A stretch of DNA of 64,000 nt from Deltaproteobacteria bacterium (GTDB lineage: Bacteria > Myxococcota > XYA12-FULL-58-9): NCBI GenBank assembly GCA_016218825.1, contig JACRCV010000027.1, positions 1 through 64,000 on the forward strand, written 5' to 3'. A program made the translations under genes and the position numbers. Positions within the stretch are counted from its first letter, which is position 1; every line of letters begins with the position of its first letter. This document shows, one piece after another, positions 36,408-48,013 of this stretch. The notes beneath the pieces are model-generated. The model saw nothing but the letters and a program-made list of their open reading frames with translations. It was not told the origin of the DNA and made no database searches.

Positions 36408-39400
36408 ATGTGGTGTGCGTTGATGCGGCGACAGCTCGCGATGCAGTCATCCCTGCTCATGAGGGCGGCCCTGTTCGGTTCGTTGCTGCTGGCGTCCGGG
36501 TGCAGCGACGTCTTCGCGTCGTTGTTCGCGCGCACGGTGTCGTTCGCGGCCGGCGCCCAGAGCGTCGACGAGGCGGCCGGGGGCGCCGAGGTCGTCGTCC
36601 TGCTCAGTGACCCGGCCGCGGCCGAGATGTCGGCGCCGCTCGTGGTCTCGGGGACCGCGACCCCGGGCAGCGACTTCGACGCGGTCGGGACCGCGGTGTT
36701 CTTCCACGCCGGTGAGGTGCGGGCGGTGCTTCGCCTGGCGCTCGTCGACGACACGGTCAGCGAGTCGGACGAGACCGTGGTGCTGACGCTCGGCGACGAC
36801 ACCGGCGCCGACGTTCATCCCGGCTCCCTCGCCATCCACACCCTGACGATTCGCAACGACGACGCGGTGCCGACGCTCGCGGCCTTCGGGGTGACGGTGT
36901 CGGAGACCGACGGCAGCGCGGTGCTGCCGGTGCGGCTCTCGGCCGCGGCCGGCCAACCGGTGACCGTGGGCTACACCGCGGTGTCCGGGACCGCGGTGGC
37001 CGGCGCCGACTTCGCGCAGACCAGCGGGACCTTGATGTTCGCGTCCGGGCTGACCGAGACCAGCGTCACGCTCCAGATCGCGAACGACAACGAGGTCGAA
37101 GGCACCGAGAGCTTCGTGGTCCGCCTGGAGGGCGCCGTCGGCGCGAGCGTCGGGGTGCCGGAGGCGACGATCAACATCCTCGACGACGACACCGTGCCGG
37201 CGCTGACCGCCGCCGCCGTCGTCGCCGGCGAGAACCAGGGTCGAGCCACCTTCACCTTGTCGTTGTCGGCGGCGACCGGGGCGTCGGTGACCGTGTCGTG
37301 GTCCACCGCGGACCAGACCGCGATCGCCGGCCTCGACTACACCGCCGGCGCCGGCAGCGTGACCTTCGATCCCGGGGTGACCGAACAGACGTTCGTCGTA
37401 GAGCTCGCGGACGACAGCCTCGTCGAGGGCAGCGAGAGCTTCGCGGTGGCGTTGTTCAACCCGCGGCACGCGACGTTGGCGACTGCGCAGGTGCCGGCGA
37501 CCATCCTCGACGACGACCTCGTGCCCGTGGTGTCGGTGGCCGATGCGCAGGTGTCTGAGCTGGGCGGCAGCGTGGCGGTGATCGTGAGCCTGTCGGCGGC
37601 GACCGGGCTGCCGGTGACCGTCGCGGTCGCGACCGCGGACGGCAGCGCCCAGGCGGGCGCCGACTACGTCGCCTACGCCGGGACGATCACCTTCGAGCCC
37701 GGGGCGACCAGCAAGGTCACGACGCTGGCTATCGTCGACGACGCCGTCCTCGAAGGCAGCGAGACCTTCTTCGTCGATCTGAGCGCCCCCACGCACGCGG
37801 TGTTGGGCACGGCGCATGCCGCGGTGACGATCTTCGACGACGAGGTCGTGCCGGCGGTGTCGATTGTCGACGCGCAGACGCCGGAGAACGGCGGCGCGAT
37901 GACCTTCACCCTGACCGTCGACCAGCCGTCGGGGGCCCTGGTGAGCGTCTCTGCGACCACCGCCGACCAGACCGCGTTTGCGGGGACCGACTATCAAGCG
38001 ACCGCGACCTCGGTGCTCTTCGCCCCGGGCACGGTTGTCCAGACGCTGAGCGTGCCCCTCTTCGACGACGGCGTCGTCACCGGGAGTCAGAGCTTCACGG
38101 TGAGCATCGCCAACCCGGTGCACGCGACGCTCGGCCGGAGCACGGCGGTCGGCACGATCTTGGACGACGAGGTCGTGCCGGTGTTGAGCATCGCCGACGC
38201 CACCTTGCCCGAGAGCGCGCTGATCCTCGATCTGGTGGTGACGCTCGACGCCCCGTCCGGCAGCCCGGTGAGCGTGCAGTACGCGACCAGCGACTTCACC
38301 GCGCAGGGCGGCGACGACTATCTGTCGACCGCGGGGACCCTGAGCTTCGCGCCCGGGGTCACGGCGCTCGCGATCCCGGTGCCGCTCCTCGATGACGCCG
38401 TCCTCGAGGGCACCGAGACGTTCTTCGTCGACGTCAGCGCGCCGCTGCATGCGATCCTGGGCCGGGCGCACGCGGTCGCCACCGTGCTCGACGACGAGGT
38501 GGTGCCGGATCTCAGCATCGCCGCCGCGCAGGTCCCCGAGGTCGCCTTGCTCATGGCGTTCACCGTCACACTGAGCGCCGCCACCGGGATGCCGGTCACC
38601 GCGACCTACGGCACCACGAGCGGCACCGCCGCCGCCGACGTCGATTACACCACGACCTCCGGGCCCCTGACCTTTGCGGCCGGCGAGCTCACGAAGACCG
38701 TGACGGTGCCGATCCTCGACGACAGCGACCCCGAAGGGAGCGAGACCTTCTCGGTGACCCTCGCCGATGTTTCGGGCGCCAACCTCACGGGTGCGGCCGC
38801 GACCGGCACGATCCTCGACGACGACTTCTTGCCGGCGCTGAGCATCGGCGACGCCACCGGCATCGAGAACGCCGGGTTCATGGACTTCACGGTCGCGCTC
38901 GCCGCGGCGAGCGGCGCCGTGGTCACGGTGGATTGGGCGACCGGCGGCGGCAGCGCTATCGCCGGCGCCGACTACCAGGCGACGAACGGCGTCGTGACCT
39001 TCGACCCCGGCGTCACGACCCAGACGGCGCAGGTCACGCTCTACGACAACGGCGTCGCGACCGGGTCGCGGACCTTCTTCGTGACGCTCACGAACCCGGT
39101 GAACGCCGCGCTCGGGCGGACGCCGGCGCTCGGCACCATTCTGGACGACGACGTCATCCCCGCGGTCAGCATCGCCGACGCCTCGGCGTCCGAGCTCGCG
39201 GCGACGCTGGACGTCGCGGTGACCTTGTCAGCGCCGACCGGGTCGTCGGTGAGCGTGGCCTACACCACCGTCGACGGCAGCGCCCTGCAACCGGACGACT
39301 ATCTGCAGACCGCCGGAACCTTGACCTTCGCGCCCGGGATCACGAGCGCCGTCGTCAGCGTGCCGCTCGTCGATGACATTCTGACCCAGGGGACGCTGAG

Positions 39401-42400
39401 CTTCGACGTCCAGCTGTCATCCCCGTCGCAGGCGACCTTGGGCCGGACCCCCGCCGTCGGCACGATCTTCGACGACGAGGTGATCCCCGATCTCGGCATC
39501 GCCGACGCGCAGGGCATCGAGAGCGCCGGCGGCATGGACTACGTCGTGACCTTGAGCGCCGCCACCGGGGCGCCGGTCAGCTTGACCTTCGCCACCACCG
39601 GCGGCAGCGCCGCCGCCGACGTCGATTACACCACGACCTCCGGGCCCCTGACCTTTGCGGCCGGCGAGCTCACGAAGACCGTGACGGTGCCGATCCTCGA
39701 CGACAGCGACCCCGAAGGGAGCGAGACCTTCTCGGTGACCGTGGCGAACGTATCGGGCGCGAACGTGGTGCGCCCGACCGCGACCGGCACCATCCTCGAC
39801 GACGACTTCTTGCCGGCGCTGAGCATCGGCGACGCCTCGGCGTCGGAGGGGAGCGCCCGGATCACCTTCACGGTGTCGCTGTCGGACCTGAGCGGGCGGG
39901 TGACCAGCGTCGATTTCAGCACCATCGGCGGCACCGCGGCGCCGGGTACCGACTACGTCGACCAGAGCGGCACGCTTTCGATCGCGGCCGGCGCGGCCTC
40001 GACGACGGTGTCGTTTGATCTGATCGCCAACGCGAAGGACGAGCCGGATCGGAGCTTCACCGTCGGCCTCGCGAATCCGACGGCCGCCACGATCACCGAC
40101 GGCGCCGGCGCCGGCACCGTCCTCGACGACGACGATCCGCCGAGCGTCGAGCTCGAAAGCGTCGCGCAGAGCAACGCCGAGAGCGTCACCACCGTGACCT
40201 TGACCCTGCAGCTGTCGGCGGCGTCGGGTCTCCTGGTCTCCGCGCCCTTCACCGTCAACGCGGCGTCGACCGCGCTCGACCCCGACGACTACAGCATCGT
40301 GGCGAGCCCGGCGCTGATCGCGGCCGGCGACACGACCCAGACGATCACCATCACCGTGGTGGACGACGCGCTCGCCGAGCCGGCGGAGACTGTCGTGGTC
40401 GACCTCGGCGCTCCGAGCAACGCGACCCTGGGCGCCAACCAGACGCACACGGTGACGATCACCGACAACGACGTGCTGCCGACGCTCGAGTTTGCCGCCG
40501 CGGCGCAGAGCAACCTCGAGAACGTGACCAGCGTGACGATCACCGTGCGGCTGTCGGCGATCGCCGGGCTCCCGGTCACCGTGCCCTTCGGCGTCAACCC
40601 GGCGTCGACCGCGGCCGACCCCGCCGACTACGGCATCGCGGCGAGCCCGGTCGTCATCGGCGCCGGGAGCCTGACCCAGACCATCGCCGTCACCGTGGTG
40701 GGCGACGGCAGCGACGAGGCCTCCGAGGCCATCGTCGTGGATCTCGGCGCGCCGACCAACGCCACCCTCGGCGCGCTGCAGACGCACACCGTGACCATCC
40801 TCGACGACGACCCGTGTGACGGTCCGAAGATCAACGCCGCCGAGTACCTCGACACCGACGGCAACGGTCGCCTCGACCACGTCCGTCTGGTCTTCGACGA
40901 GACCGTGGACGACAGCACCTTCGACGCCTTCAACGCTGCGGGGACGCCGAACGACCAGCTTCACGACGTCACGACGGTGTGGGGCGTCGCCGGCTACAGC
41001 GGTGTTCGTCTCGACACCCGCGACGTCATCGGCGGCTACGACCCCGCCGACACCGGCATCGACGACGACGAGCTCTGGCTGGCGTTCGACGAGCTCAGCG
41101 TCGGCTTCGATACCGGCAGAGCGCCGGAGCTCACCGCGACTCAGAGCGCCTTGAGGGACGTGGACACCGGCACCTGCTACGTGCAGACCAGCGTCGCCAA
41201 CTGCCTGGTGGCGGCCGCCGCCAACATCGTCGCCGCCGACGTCGTCGAGGCGGATCGGGCGGCGCCGATCATCGCCAAGGCGAGCGGCGACACCGGCTCG
41301 ACCACGTTGAACCTCTTCTTCAGCGAGCCGGTCGACGCCAGCGGCGTGCTCGGCTGTCTCGGGGTGCTCGCCGGCGGTGACTTCTTCTACGACGACCAGA
41401 GCGGCTCGGACGCGCACGCCATCCTGAGCATCGGCGCCGACGCCGACGCCTGTGACGATCGGCGCGCGAGCGCGACCTTGGACGTGGCGCTCGCGGTCGC
41501 CGACATGGACACCGACCAGGTGCGCGCCGCTGCCGGTCTCGCGATCTTCGACGCCAGCAACAACGCCATGGGGCTCGCGACCCGCTTGGTCCAGATCGCC
41601 GACGCGCCCTCCGTCTTCTCGGTGGGCTCCGCCGGCTCCCAGAAGATCCAGATCCGCTTCTCGGAGCCGGTGGACCTGACGGCGGCGATGGCGCTCGGCA
41701 ACTACACTCTGAGCGAGTCGCCGGTGGAGGCCGGCTGCAGCGGCTCGGGCTCGGACAGCGTCGCGCTCAGCGGCGCGGTGCTGGCGCTCTCGGCTACCAC
41801 CTTCGAGCTGTCGACCGACAACCCGCAGTGCTCGAGCACCACCTATCAGCTCGCGGCGTCCGCGGCGATCACCGACCAAGACGAAGGGCTGGCGCTCGTC
41901 GACCCGAAGTTCGGCACCTTCATCGGCGACGCGCAGCTCTACATCACGAACGTCACCTGCATCGACACCACCAACGTCGCGGTCACCTTCAGCAAGAACG
42001 TGCAGGCCGGGTCGGGCGTCGGCGGCGCCGAGAACACCGCCCGCTACCAGCTCTCGGGGCCGGTGGCGCTCGGCGCCATCAGCACCGCGGTGTTGATAGC
42101 AGCGAACCAGGTGAAGCTGACCCACACGGCGCCGCAAACCGGCGGCACGTTCACGCTCGTCGGCTCGAACGGCACCAATGGCGACGGCTTCGACGACGCC
42201 GGGGTCGGCGCCATCCAGGTCAGCGGGACGGCGGAGACGCTGCAGGCGCCGCCCGGCGATCGGCTGCTCTGGTCCGGCTGTGGCACCACCGTCGACACCT
42301 TCGCGCAGGGGCCGGTCATCACCAATCCGTTCGCCGACGGCTCGTCGGTGGGCTTCCTGGCGTCCTACGCCGGCCAGGTCTACATCGGCCCGAACAACCT

Positions 42401-43799
42401 GGGCTACAGCGCCGCGCGCTTCAACCCGGACGGCAGCAACCCGCAGACCTTGAGCTTCTCGTTTGTGCGCGACGGCACCGCCACGCCGTGCAACGGCGGC
42501 GGGGCTTGCACCCACCAGAACACCGGCGCCCAGCCCTACCGGACCCTCGGCCACACCGGCTGCACCAACAACAACACCACGCTCGCGACCGGTTGCGGCC
42601 CCGACAACGAGAACGGCCGTGGTCTGTTCTCGACCGGCGTCCTGCGCGGCATGGAGCGGCTGTTCATCGGCGGCGCCCGCAGCGCCGCGGAGTTCGACTA
42701 CGTCTACTATACGGCGGACACCGACGCGCAGCTCGACTTCAACTACGTCGACTTCGACAACATGACCGGCTCGAACTCCAACGGCTTGTCGAGCACCGCG
42801 GTGTTCAACGACCGCCTCTTCATCGGCATGGCGCGGCAGCCGAACAATCGGCCGGACTTCTCCAAGGTGAGCTTCAACGTCGCGGACACCGGTGCCTGCG
42901 ATCCGGCCACGAGCTGCAACGCCACCGAGTCGGTGGCGGCGCACAGCGTGCGGCTGGACATCCACAACATGCCGTACTTCGGGGCGATGGCGCCGGTCGC
43001 GAATCGCAACTGGGCGTACTATGTCGGCGTGGACTCTCTGACGGTGTTCAACGGCCTGATCTACGCCGCCGCCGGCGGTCACGGTCGGGTGGATCACAAC
43101 GGCGGTCTGATCCGCTCCAACAGCGCCGATCCCGCGGCCTGCACCGGATCGGGGACCTGTGCCGATTGGACCGAGATCGCGCCGCGCGCCGACGCCGCCT
43201 GGCACAACGGCAGCGGGCGCTTCTCCCTCGAGCTCAACAAGACCTACGATCTCATCCCCGGCGACAAGGCCTTCGCCCAGTTCGCCGAGTACAACGGGCG
43301 CCTCTTCGTGACCCGGACGACCTGCACGGTGCAGGGCGCGAACGGCGCCGACGCCGCGGTCCACACCGTCGCCGGCTGCAACGACGGCACGGTGACGAAC
43401 CGCCAGGCGCAGCTCTGGAAGTGCGATCCGGCGCTCAACGCCCCGGCGACGTCCTGCGAGGCCGCGGACTGGGGCGTCGTCGCCGACGGCGGCACCGGCC
43501 TCACCAACTTCGCCGACGCCAACAACCGCACGCTGTCGATGGCGGTCGCGAACGGCAGCTACCTCTACGTCGGCTTCGACAACACCAGCGGCGTCGAGAT
43601 CTGGCGCACCAACACCGCGAACCCCGGCGCCGCCACCGACGTCTGGACCCAGGTGGGCGCCGACGGCCTCGGCGACGCCGCCAACATCCAGCAGATCTAC
43701 TCGGCGATCTCGATCCAGCTCGGTTCCCGCTACTACCTGTACGTCAGCGCCGGCAAGGGTGGGGTGCCGGTGCGGGTCTTCCGCCAGGTGAACGATTAG
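36408..43799 (+). CDS. Giant Calx-beta repeat surface lipoprotein
   Basis: A 2463-residue predicted lipoprotein (signal ending LLLASGC, Cys32). Residues about 36-1470 contain thirteen Calx-beta-like repeats, each closing with a DDD or DDE turn (NILDDDTVPAL, TILDDEVVPVL and similar). Their acidic loops should bind calcium. Residues about 1470-1960 hold Ig-like (SbsA-type) units with FSEPVD and TFSKNVQ starts. The last about 500 residues are a separate beta-rich, Asn/Gly-rich domain with several Cys. Such proteins act in adhesion or as surface fibres. Two repeats share a 133-base identical stretch. The ATG at 36408 has GAGAGGTGAAGG ahead. It is followed by the OmpA-type gene on the same strand. 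Confidence 0.9.
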   Translation: MWCALMRRQLAMQSSLLMRAALFGSLLLASGCSDVFASLFARTVSFAAGAQSVDEAAGGAEVVVLLSDPAAAEMSAPLVVSGTATPGSDFDAVGTAVFFHAGEVRAVLRLALVDDTVSESDETVVLTLGDDTGADVHPGSLAIHTLTIRNDDAVPTLAAFGVTVSETDGSAVLPVRLSAAAGQPVTVGYTAVSGTAVAGADFAQTSGTLMFASGLTETSVTLQIANDNEVEGTESFVVRLEGAVGASVGVPEATINILDDDTVPALTAAAVVAGENQGRATFTLSLSAATGASVTVSWSTADQTAIAGLDYTAGAGSVTFDPGVTEQTFVVELADDSLVEGSESFAVALFNPRHATLATAQVPATILDDDLVPVVSVADAQVSELGGSVAVIVSLSAATGLPVTVAVATADGSAQAGADYVAYAGTITFEPGATSKVTTLAIVDDAVLEGSETFFVDLSAPTHAVLGTAHAAVTIFDDEVVPAVSIVDAQTPENGGAMTFTLTVDQPSGALVSVSATTADQTAFAGTDYQATATSVLFAPGTVVQTLSVPLFDDGVVTGSQSFTVSIANPVHATLGRSTAVGTILDDEVVPVLSIADATLPESALILDLVVTLDAPSGSPVSVQYATSDFTAQGGDDYLSTAGTLSFAPGVTALAIPVPLLDDAVLEGTETFFVDVSAPLHAILGRAHAVATVLDDEVVPDLSIAAAQVPEVALLMAFTVTLSAATGMPVTATYGTTSGTAAADVDYTTTSGPLTFAAGELTKTVTVPILDDSDPEGSETFSVTLADVSGANLTGAAATGTILDDDFLPALSIGDATGIENAGFMDFTVALAAASGAVVTVDWATGGGSAIAGADYQATNGVVTFDPGVTTQTAQVTLYDNGVATGSRTFFVTLTNPVNAALGRTPALGTILDDDVIPAVSIADASASELAATLDVAVTLSAPTGSSVSVAYTTVDGSALQPDDYLQTAGTLTFAPGITSAVVSVPLVDDILTQGTLSFDVQLSSPSQATLGRTPAVGTIFDDEVIPDLGIADAQGIESAGGMDYVVTLSAATGAPVSLTFATTGGSAAADVDYTTTSGPLTFAAGELTKTVTVPILDDSDPEGSETFSVTVANVSGANVVRPTATGTILDDDFLPALSIGDASASEGSARITFTVSLSDLSGRVTSVDFSTIGGTAAPGTDYVDQSGTLSIAAGAASTTVSFDLIANAKDEPDRSFTVGLANPTAATITDGAGAGTVLDDDDPPSVELESVAQSNAESVTTVTLTLQLSAASGLLVSAPFTVNAASTALDPDDYSIVASPALIAAGDTTQTITITVVDDALAEPAETVVVDLGAPSNATLGANQTHTVTITDNDVLPTLEFAAAAQSNLENVTSVTITVRLSAIAGLPVTVPFGVNPASTAADPADYGIAASPVVIGAGSLTQTIAVTVVGDGSDEASEAIVVDLGAPTNATLGALQTHTVTILDDDPCDGPKINAAEYLDTDGNGRLDHVRLVFDETVDDSTFDAFNAAGTPNDQLHDVTTVWGVAGYSGVRLDTRDVIGGYDPADTGIDDDELWLAFDELSVGFDTGRAPELTATQSALRDVDTGTCYVQTSVANCLVAAAANIVAADVVEADRAAPIIAKASGDTGSTTLNLFFSEPVDASGVLGCLGVLAGGDFFYDDQSGSDAHAILSIGADADACDDRRASATLDVALAVADMDTDQVRAAAGLAIFDASNNAMGLATRLVQIADAPSVFSVGSAGSQKIQIRFSEPVDLTAAMALGNYTLSESPVEAGCSGSGSDSVALSGAVLALSATTFELSTDNPQCSSTTYQLAASAAITDQDEGLALVDPKFGTFIGDAQLYITNVTCIDTTNVAVTFSKNVQAGSGVGGAENTARYQLSGPVALGAISTAVLIAANQVKLTHTAPQTGGTFTLVGSNGTNGDGFDDAGVGAIQVSGTAETLQAPPGDRLLWSGCGTTVDTFAQGPVITNPFADGSSVGFLASYAGQVYIGPNNLGYSAARFNPDGSNPQTLSFSFVRDGTATPCNGGGACTHQNTGAQPYRTLGHTGCTNNNTTLATGCGPDNENGRGLFSTGVLRGMERLFIGGARSAAEFDYVYYTADTDAQLDFNYVDFDNMTGSNSNGLSSTAVFNDRLFIGMARQPNNRPDFSKVSFNVADTGACDPATSCNATESVAAHSVRLDIHNMPYFGAMAPVANRNWAYYVGVDSLTVFNGLIYAAAGGHGRVDHNGGLIRSNSADPAACTGSGTCADWTEIAPRADAAWHNGSGRFSLELNKTYDLIPGDKAFAQFAEYNGRLFVTRTTCTVQGANGADAAVHTVAGCNDGTVTNRQAQLWKCDPALNAPATSCEAADWGVVADGGTGLTNFADANNRTLSMAVANGSYLYVGFDNTSGVEIWRTNTANPGAATDVWTQVGADGLGDAANIQQIYSAISIQLGSRYYLYVSAGKGGVPVRVFRQVND
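38627..38759 (+). repeat. 133-bp perfect internal repeat, copy 1 (Calx-beta)
   Basis: Bases 38627-38759 are identical to 39608-39740, in frame and 981 bases apart (327 codons, three Calx-beta units). Other units of the same protein are far less alike at DNA level. Confidence 0.95.
39608..39740 (+). repeat. 133-bp perfect internal repeat, copy 2 (Calx-beta)
   Basis: Second copy of the 133-base direct repeat. After about 40 diverged bases the similarity resumes through GACGACGACTTCTTGCCGG, so the recombined segment is probably larger than the perfect match. Confidence 0.95.
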
Positions 43800-43864
43800 T
43801 GCTGCCGCCGGCCCGAGATCGCTAGGATTTCGTTACGAACGTTTCGGCGATAGGAGAGTCATCG

Positions 43865-45676
<1,812 letters not shown>

Positions 45677-45701
45677 GCGACAGCCCCTCGCGTCAACGAC
45701 G

Positions 45702-46928
45702 ATGCGCGCCCCGGACCGATTCGAGCAATATCACCGCTACAAGACGGCGGTGGCCGGAGAGCCGCTGCCGCTGGCGCTCATCGACCTCGACTACGTGGAT
45801 CACAACCTCGGCGTCATCCTCGAGGCCGCCCGCGTCGGCCACAAGGCGCTGCGTCTGGCCACCAAGTCGGTGCGGGCGCCGGCGGTGATCGACCACCTGG
45901 TCGAGGCGAGCCGGGGGGCGATCGCGGGGGTGATGGCGTACGCGGTCACCGAGGCGGCGCTGCTCGTCGAGGGGGGCCACACCGACGTGCTCGTCGCCTA
46001 CCCCTCGGTGCAGGCCTCGGACGTCGAGCTGCTCGTGGCGCTGAACGCCGGCGGGCGCGCCAAGGTCGGCATCGTCGTCGACTGTGCGGAGCACCTCGAC
46101 TGTCTCGAGGCCGTGGCGGCAGCGAAGAACGTCGTCGTCCCGGTGATCATCGAGGTCGATCTGTCGCTGCGCTTGTTCGGCGGGCTGCTGCACCTCGGCG
46201 CCTACCGCAGCCCGCTGCGCAGCGCCGCCGGCGTCTTGGCGCTGGCCCGCGAGGTCCGGACGCGCTCGCACCTGCAGCTCGACGGGGTGATGGGCTACGA
46301 GGCGCAGATGGCCGGGGTGGGGGAGAACAACCCGTTCACGCGGGCGTTGAACCCGGTCAAGCGCCTGGTGAAGCGCTTGAGCCTGCCGATGATCCGCCGA
46401 CGGCGTCACGAGGTCCGGGCGACGCTGGTGGCCGACGGCTTCGCGCTGCGGGTCGTGAACGGCGGCGGCACCGGCAGCCTGACGACGACGCGGCACGAAG
46501 ACGCGGTCACCGAGGTCACCGTGGGCTCGGGGTTCCTCTGCAGTCATCTGTTCGACTACTACGCCAGCCTGCGGGGGCTGTTGCCCGCGGCGTGGTTCGC
46601 GCTCCAGGTGGTGCGGGTGTCCGATCCGGGGTTCGTCACCTGTCACGGCGGCGGCCTGATCGCGTCCGGTGAGCCGGGTCGGGATCGGCTGCCGCTGCCG
46701 CACCTGCCGCCCGGGCTGCGCCTGACGAGGTTCGAGGGCGCCGGCGAGGTGCAGACGCCGCTGTGCGGCCGGGGCGCGTACGAGCTCCGGCCCGGCGATC
46801 CGGTCTTCTTCCGCCACGCCAAGGCCGGCGAGCTCGCGGAGCACTTCACCGAGTATCTGCTGGTGCGCGGCGCCAAGGTGGTCGGGCGGGCGCCCACCTA
46901 CCGCGGCCTCGGCAAGGACTTTCTCTAA
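45702..46928 (+). CDS. PLP-dependent D-amino-acid deaminase / aldolase-like protein
   Basis: A 408-residue fold-type III PLP protein of the D-threonine aldolase / D-serine dehydratase-like / D-amino-acid deaminase group. The N-terminal alanine-racemase-like barrel has LALIDLDYVDHN at 24-35 and the PLP Lys55 in LRLATKSVR. The phosphate-binding VNGGGTGS block follows at about 252-259. The C-terminal DSD1-like domain has TCHGGG and FFRHAKAGELAEHF, with His residues positioned for a metal. The substrate cannot be assigned. It lies nine bases before a dipeptidase homologue, an arrangement fitting release and breakdown of D-amino acids. Confidence 0.85.
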   Translation: MRAPDRFEQYHRYKTAVAGEPLPLALIDLDYVDHNLGVILEAARVGHKALRLATKSVRAPAVIDHLVEASRGAIAGVMAYAVTEAALLVEGGHTDVLVAYPSVQASDVELLVALNAGGRAKVGIVVDCAEHLDCLEAVAAAKNVVVPVIIEVDLSLRLFGGLLHLGAYRSPLRSAAGVLALAREVRTRSHLQLDGVMGYEAQMAGVGENNPFTRALNPVKRLVKRLSLPMIRRRRHEVRATLVADGFALRVVNGGGTGSLTTTRHEDAVTEVTVGSGFLCSHLFDYYASLRGLLPAAWFALQVVRVSDPGFVTCHGGGLIASGEPGRDRLPLPHLPPGLRLTRFEGAGEVQTPLCGRGAYELRPGDPVFFRHAKAGELAEHFTEYLLVRGAKVVGRAPTYRGLGKDFL

Positions 46929-46937
46929 GGGGGCCCC

Positions 46938-48002
46938 ATGACTGCCATCATCGCGAGCGCCGATCTGGCGCGTGAGCTCGGCATCCCGACCGCGGCGGTC
47001 GAGCTGACGCGCGACGCCGATCTCATCGATCTGCACCTCGAGGCGTTCATCACCCACCGCCTGTTCGGCTACGACATCCTGGCCCGGCACCGTCCGGACG
47101 TCCTCGGTGGGCGTTTCTTCGGTCACCTCGACGTGCCGCGGTTGCGAGACGGTGGCGTCGCGGGCGGGATGTGGTCGATCACCACCAACCCTTTTCGGCC
47201 GCGGCCAGCGCGATGGCGGGTCTTCGAGGACAACGTCCGACGTCTCCAGGCCATCGTCGACCGGTCCGGGGGAAGTCTGCGCTTCGCGCGCTCGGTCGCC
47301 GAATATCGCGAGGTGCGGGCGGCCGGGGCGCACGCTTGCTTCCTCTCGATCCAGGGGGCCGACGCCTTGGCCGCGGCGCCGAGCGGTGTCGCCTCGGTGC
47401 CGGGCGGGCTGTTGGTCCGGGTGACGCTCGTACATCTGACGAGCTCGTTGTACGGCACCACGTCGAGCCCGCTGTCGCGGCTGCGGCGCGACCATCACCT
47501 GACCACCGCCGGCAAAGACCTGGTGCGGGATCTGAACGCCAACCGGGTGTTCGTCGATCTCGCGCACCTGCATCCCGCGGGCTTCTGGGACGCTGTCGCG
47601 GTGCACGACAAGAGCCAGCCGCTCGTCGTCACCCACACCGGGATCGCCGGGGTGTGCAAGAGTTGGCGCAACATCGACGATCGCCAGATCAAGGCGGTGG
47701 CAGACAGCGGCGGCACCATCGGCATCATCTTCCAGATGCCGTTCTTGGCCGCCGCCGGACATCCGACAGACGGCCGCATCGTGCTCGATCACATGGAGCA
47801 CATCATCAAGGTGGCGGGGGAGGACTTCGTGTCCGTCGGCTCCGACTACGACGGCGTGGTCGTGCCGCCGCCGGGGCTCACGAGCGCGCATCAGTACCCG
47901 CGGCTCGTCGCCTGGATGCTCGAGCGACGTTGGTCGGAGGCTCGGATCAAGAAGATCTTGGGCGGCAACTTCCTGCGGGCGTTGGGGATGTTGCGGCCGT
48001 AG
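46938..48002 (+). CDS. M19 renal-dipeptidase homologue with altered metal site
   Basis: A 354-residue member of peptidase family M19 (membrane dipeptidase), whose members split dipeptides, often with a D-residue at the end, using two zinc ions. His33, His210 (FVDLAH) and His233 (VTHTGIAGVC) are kept, as are WRNIDD and VGSDYDG. Two ligands differ: the Asp of the usual H-x-D is Glu35 (DLHLEAF), and the bridging Glu is Gln139 (LSIQGADAL). It may bind one metal only or act on another substrate. There is no signal peptide. It is cotranscribed with the upstream PLP enzyme. Confidence 0.85.
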   Translation: MTAIIASADLARELGIPTAAVELTRDADLIDLHLEAFITHRLFGYDILARHRPDVLGGRFFGHLDVPRLRDGGVAGGMWSITTNPFRPRPARWRVFEDNVRRLQAIVDRSGGSLRFARSVAEYREVRAAGAHACFLSIQGADALAAAPSGVASVPGGLLVRVTLVHLTSSLYGTTSSPLSRLRRDHHLTTAGKDLVRDLNANRVFVDLAHLHPAGFWDAVAVHDKSQPLVVTHTGIAGVCKSWRNIDDRQIKAVADSGGTIGIIFQMPFLAAAGHPTDGRIVLDHMEHIIKVAGEDFVSVGSDYDGVVVPPPGLTSAHQYPRLVAWMLERRWSEARIKKILGGNFLRALGMLRP

Positions 48003-48013
48003 AGGGCTGCGCC

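Noticed and set aside
39417-43364. A 1315-codon open frame antisense to the Calx-beta gene, and similar very long antisense frames at 1255-3459, 45693-48578 and 51189-54905
   Set aside because: In DNA this GC-rich, stop codons are rare in the shadow frames. The sense genes have clear domains and ribosome sites, and the antisense products are Arg/Gly/His-rich without motifs.
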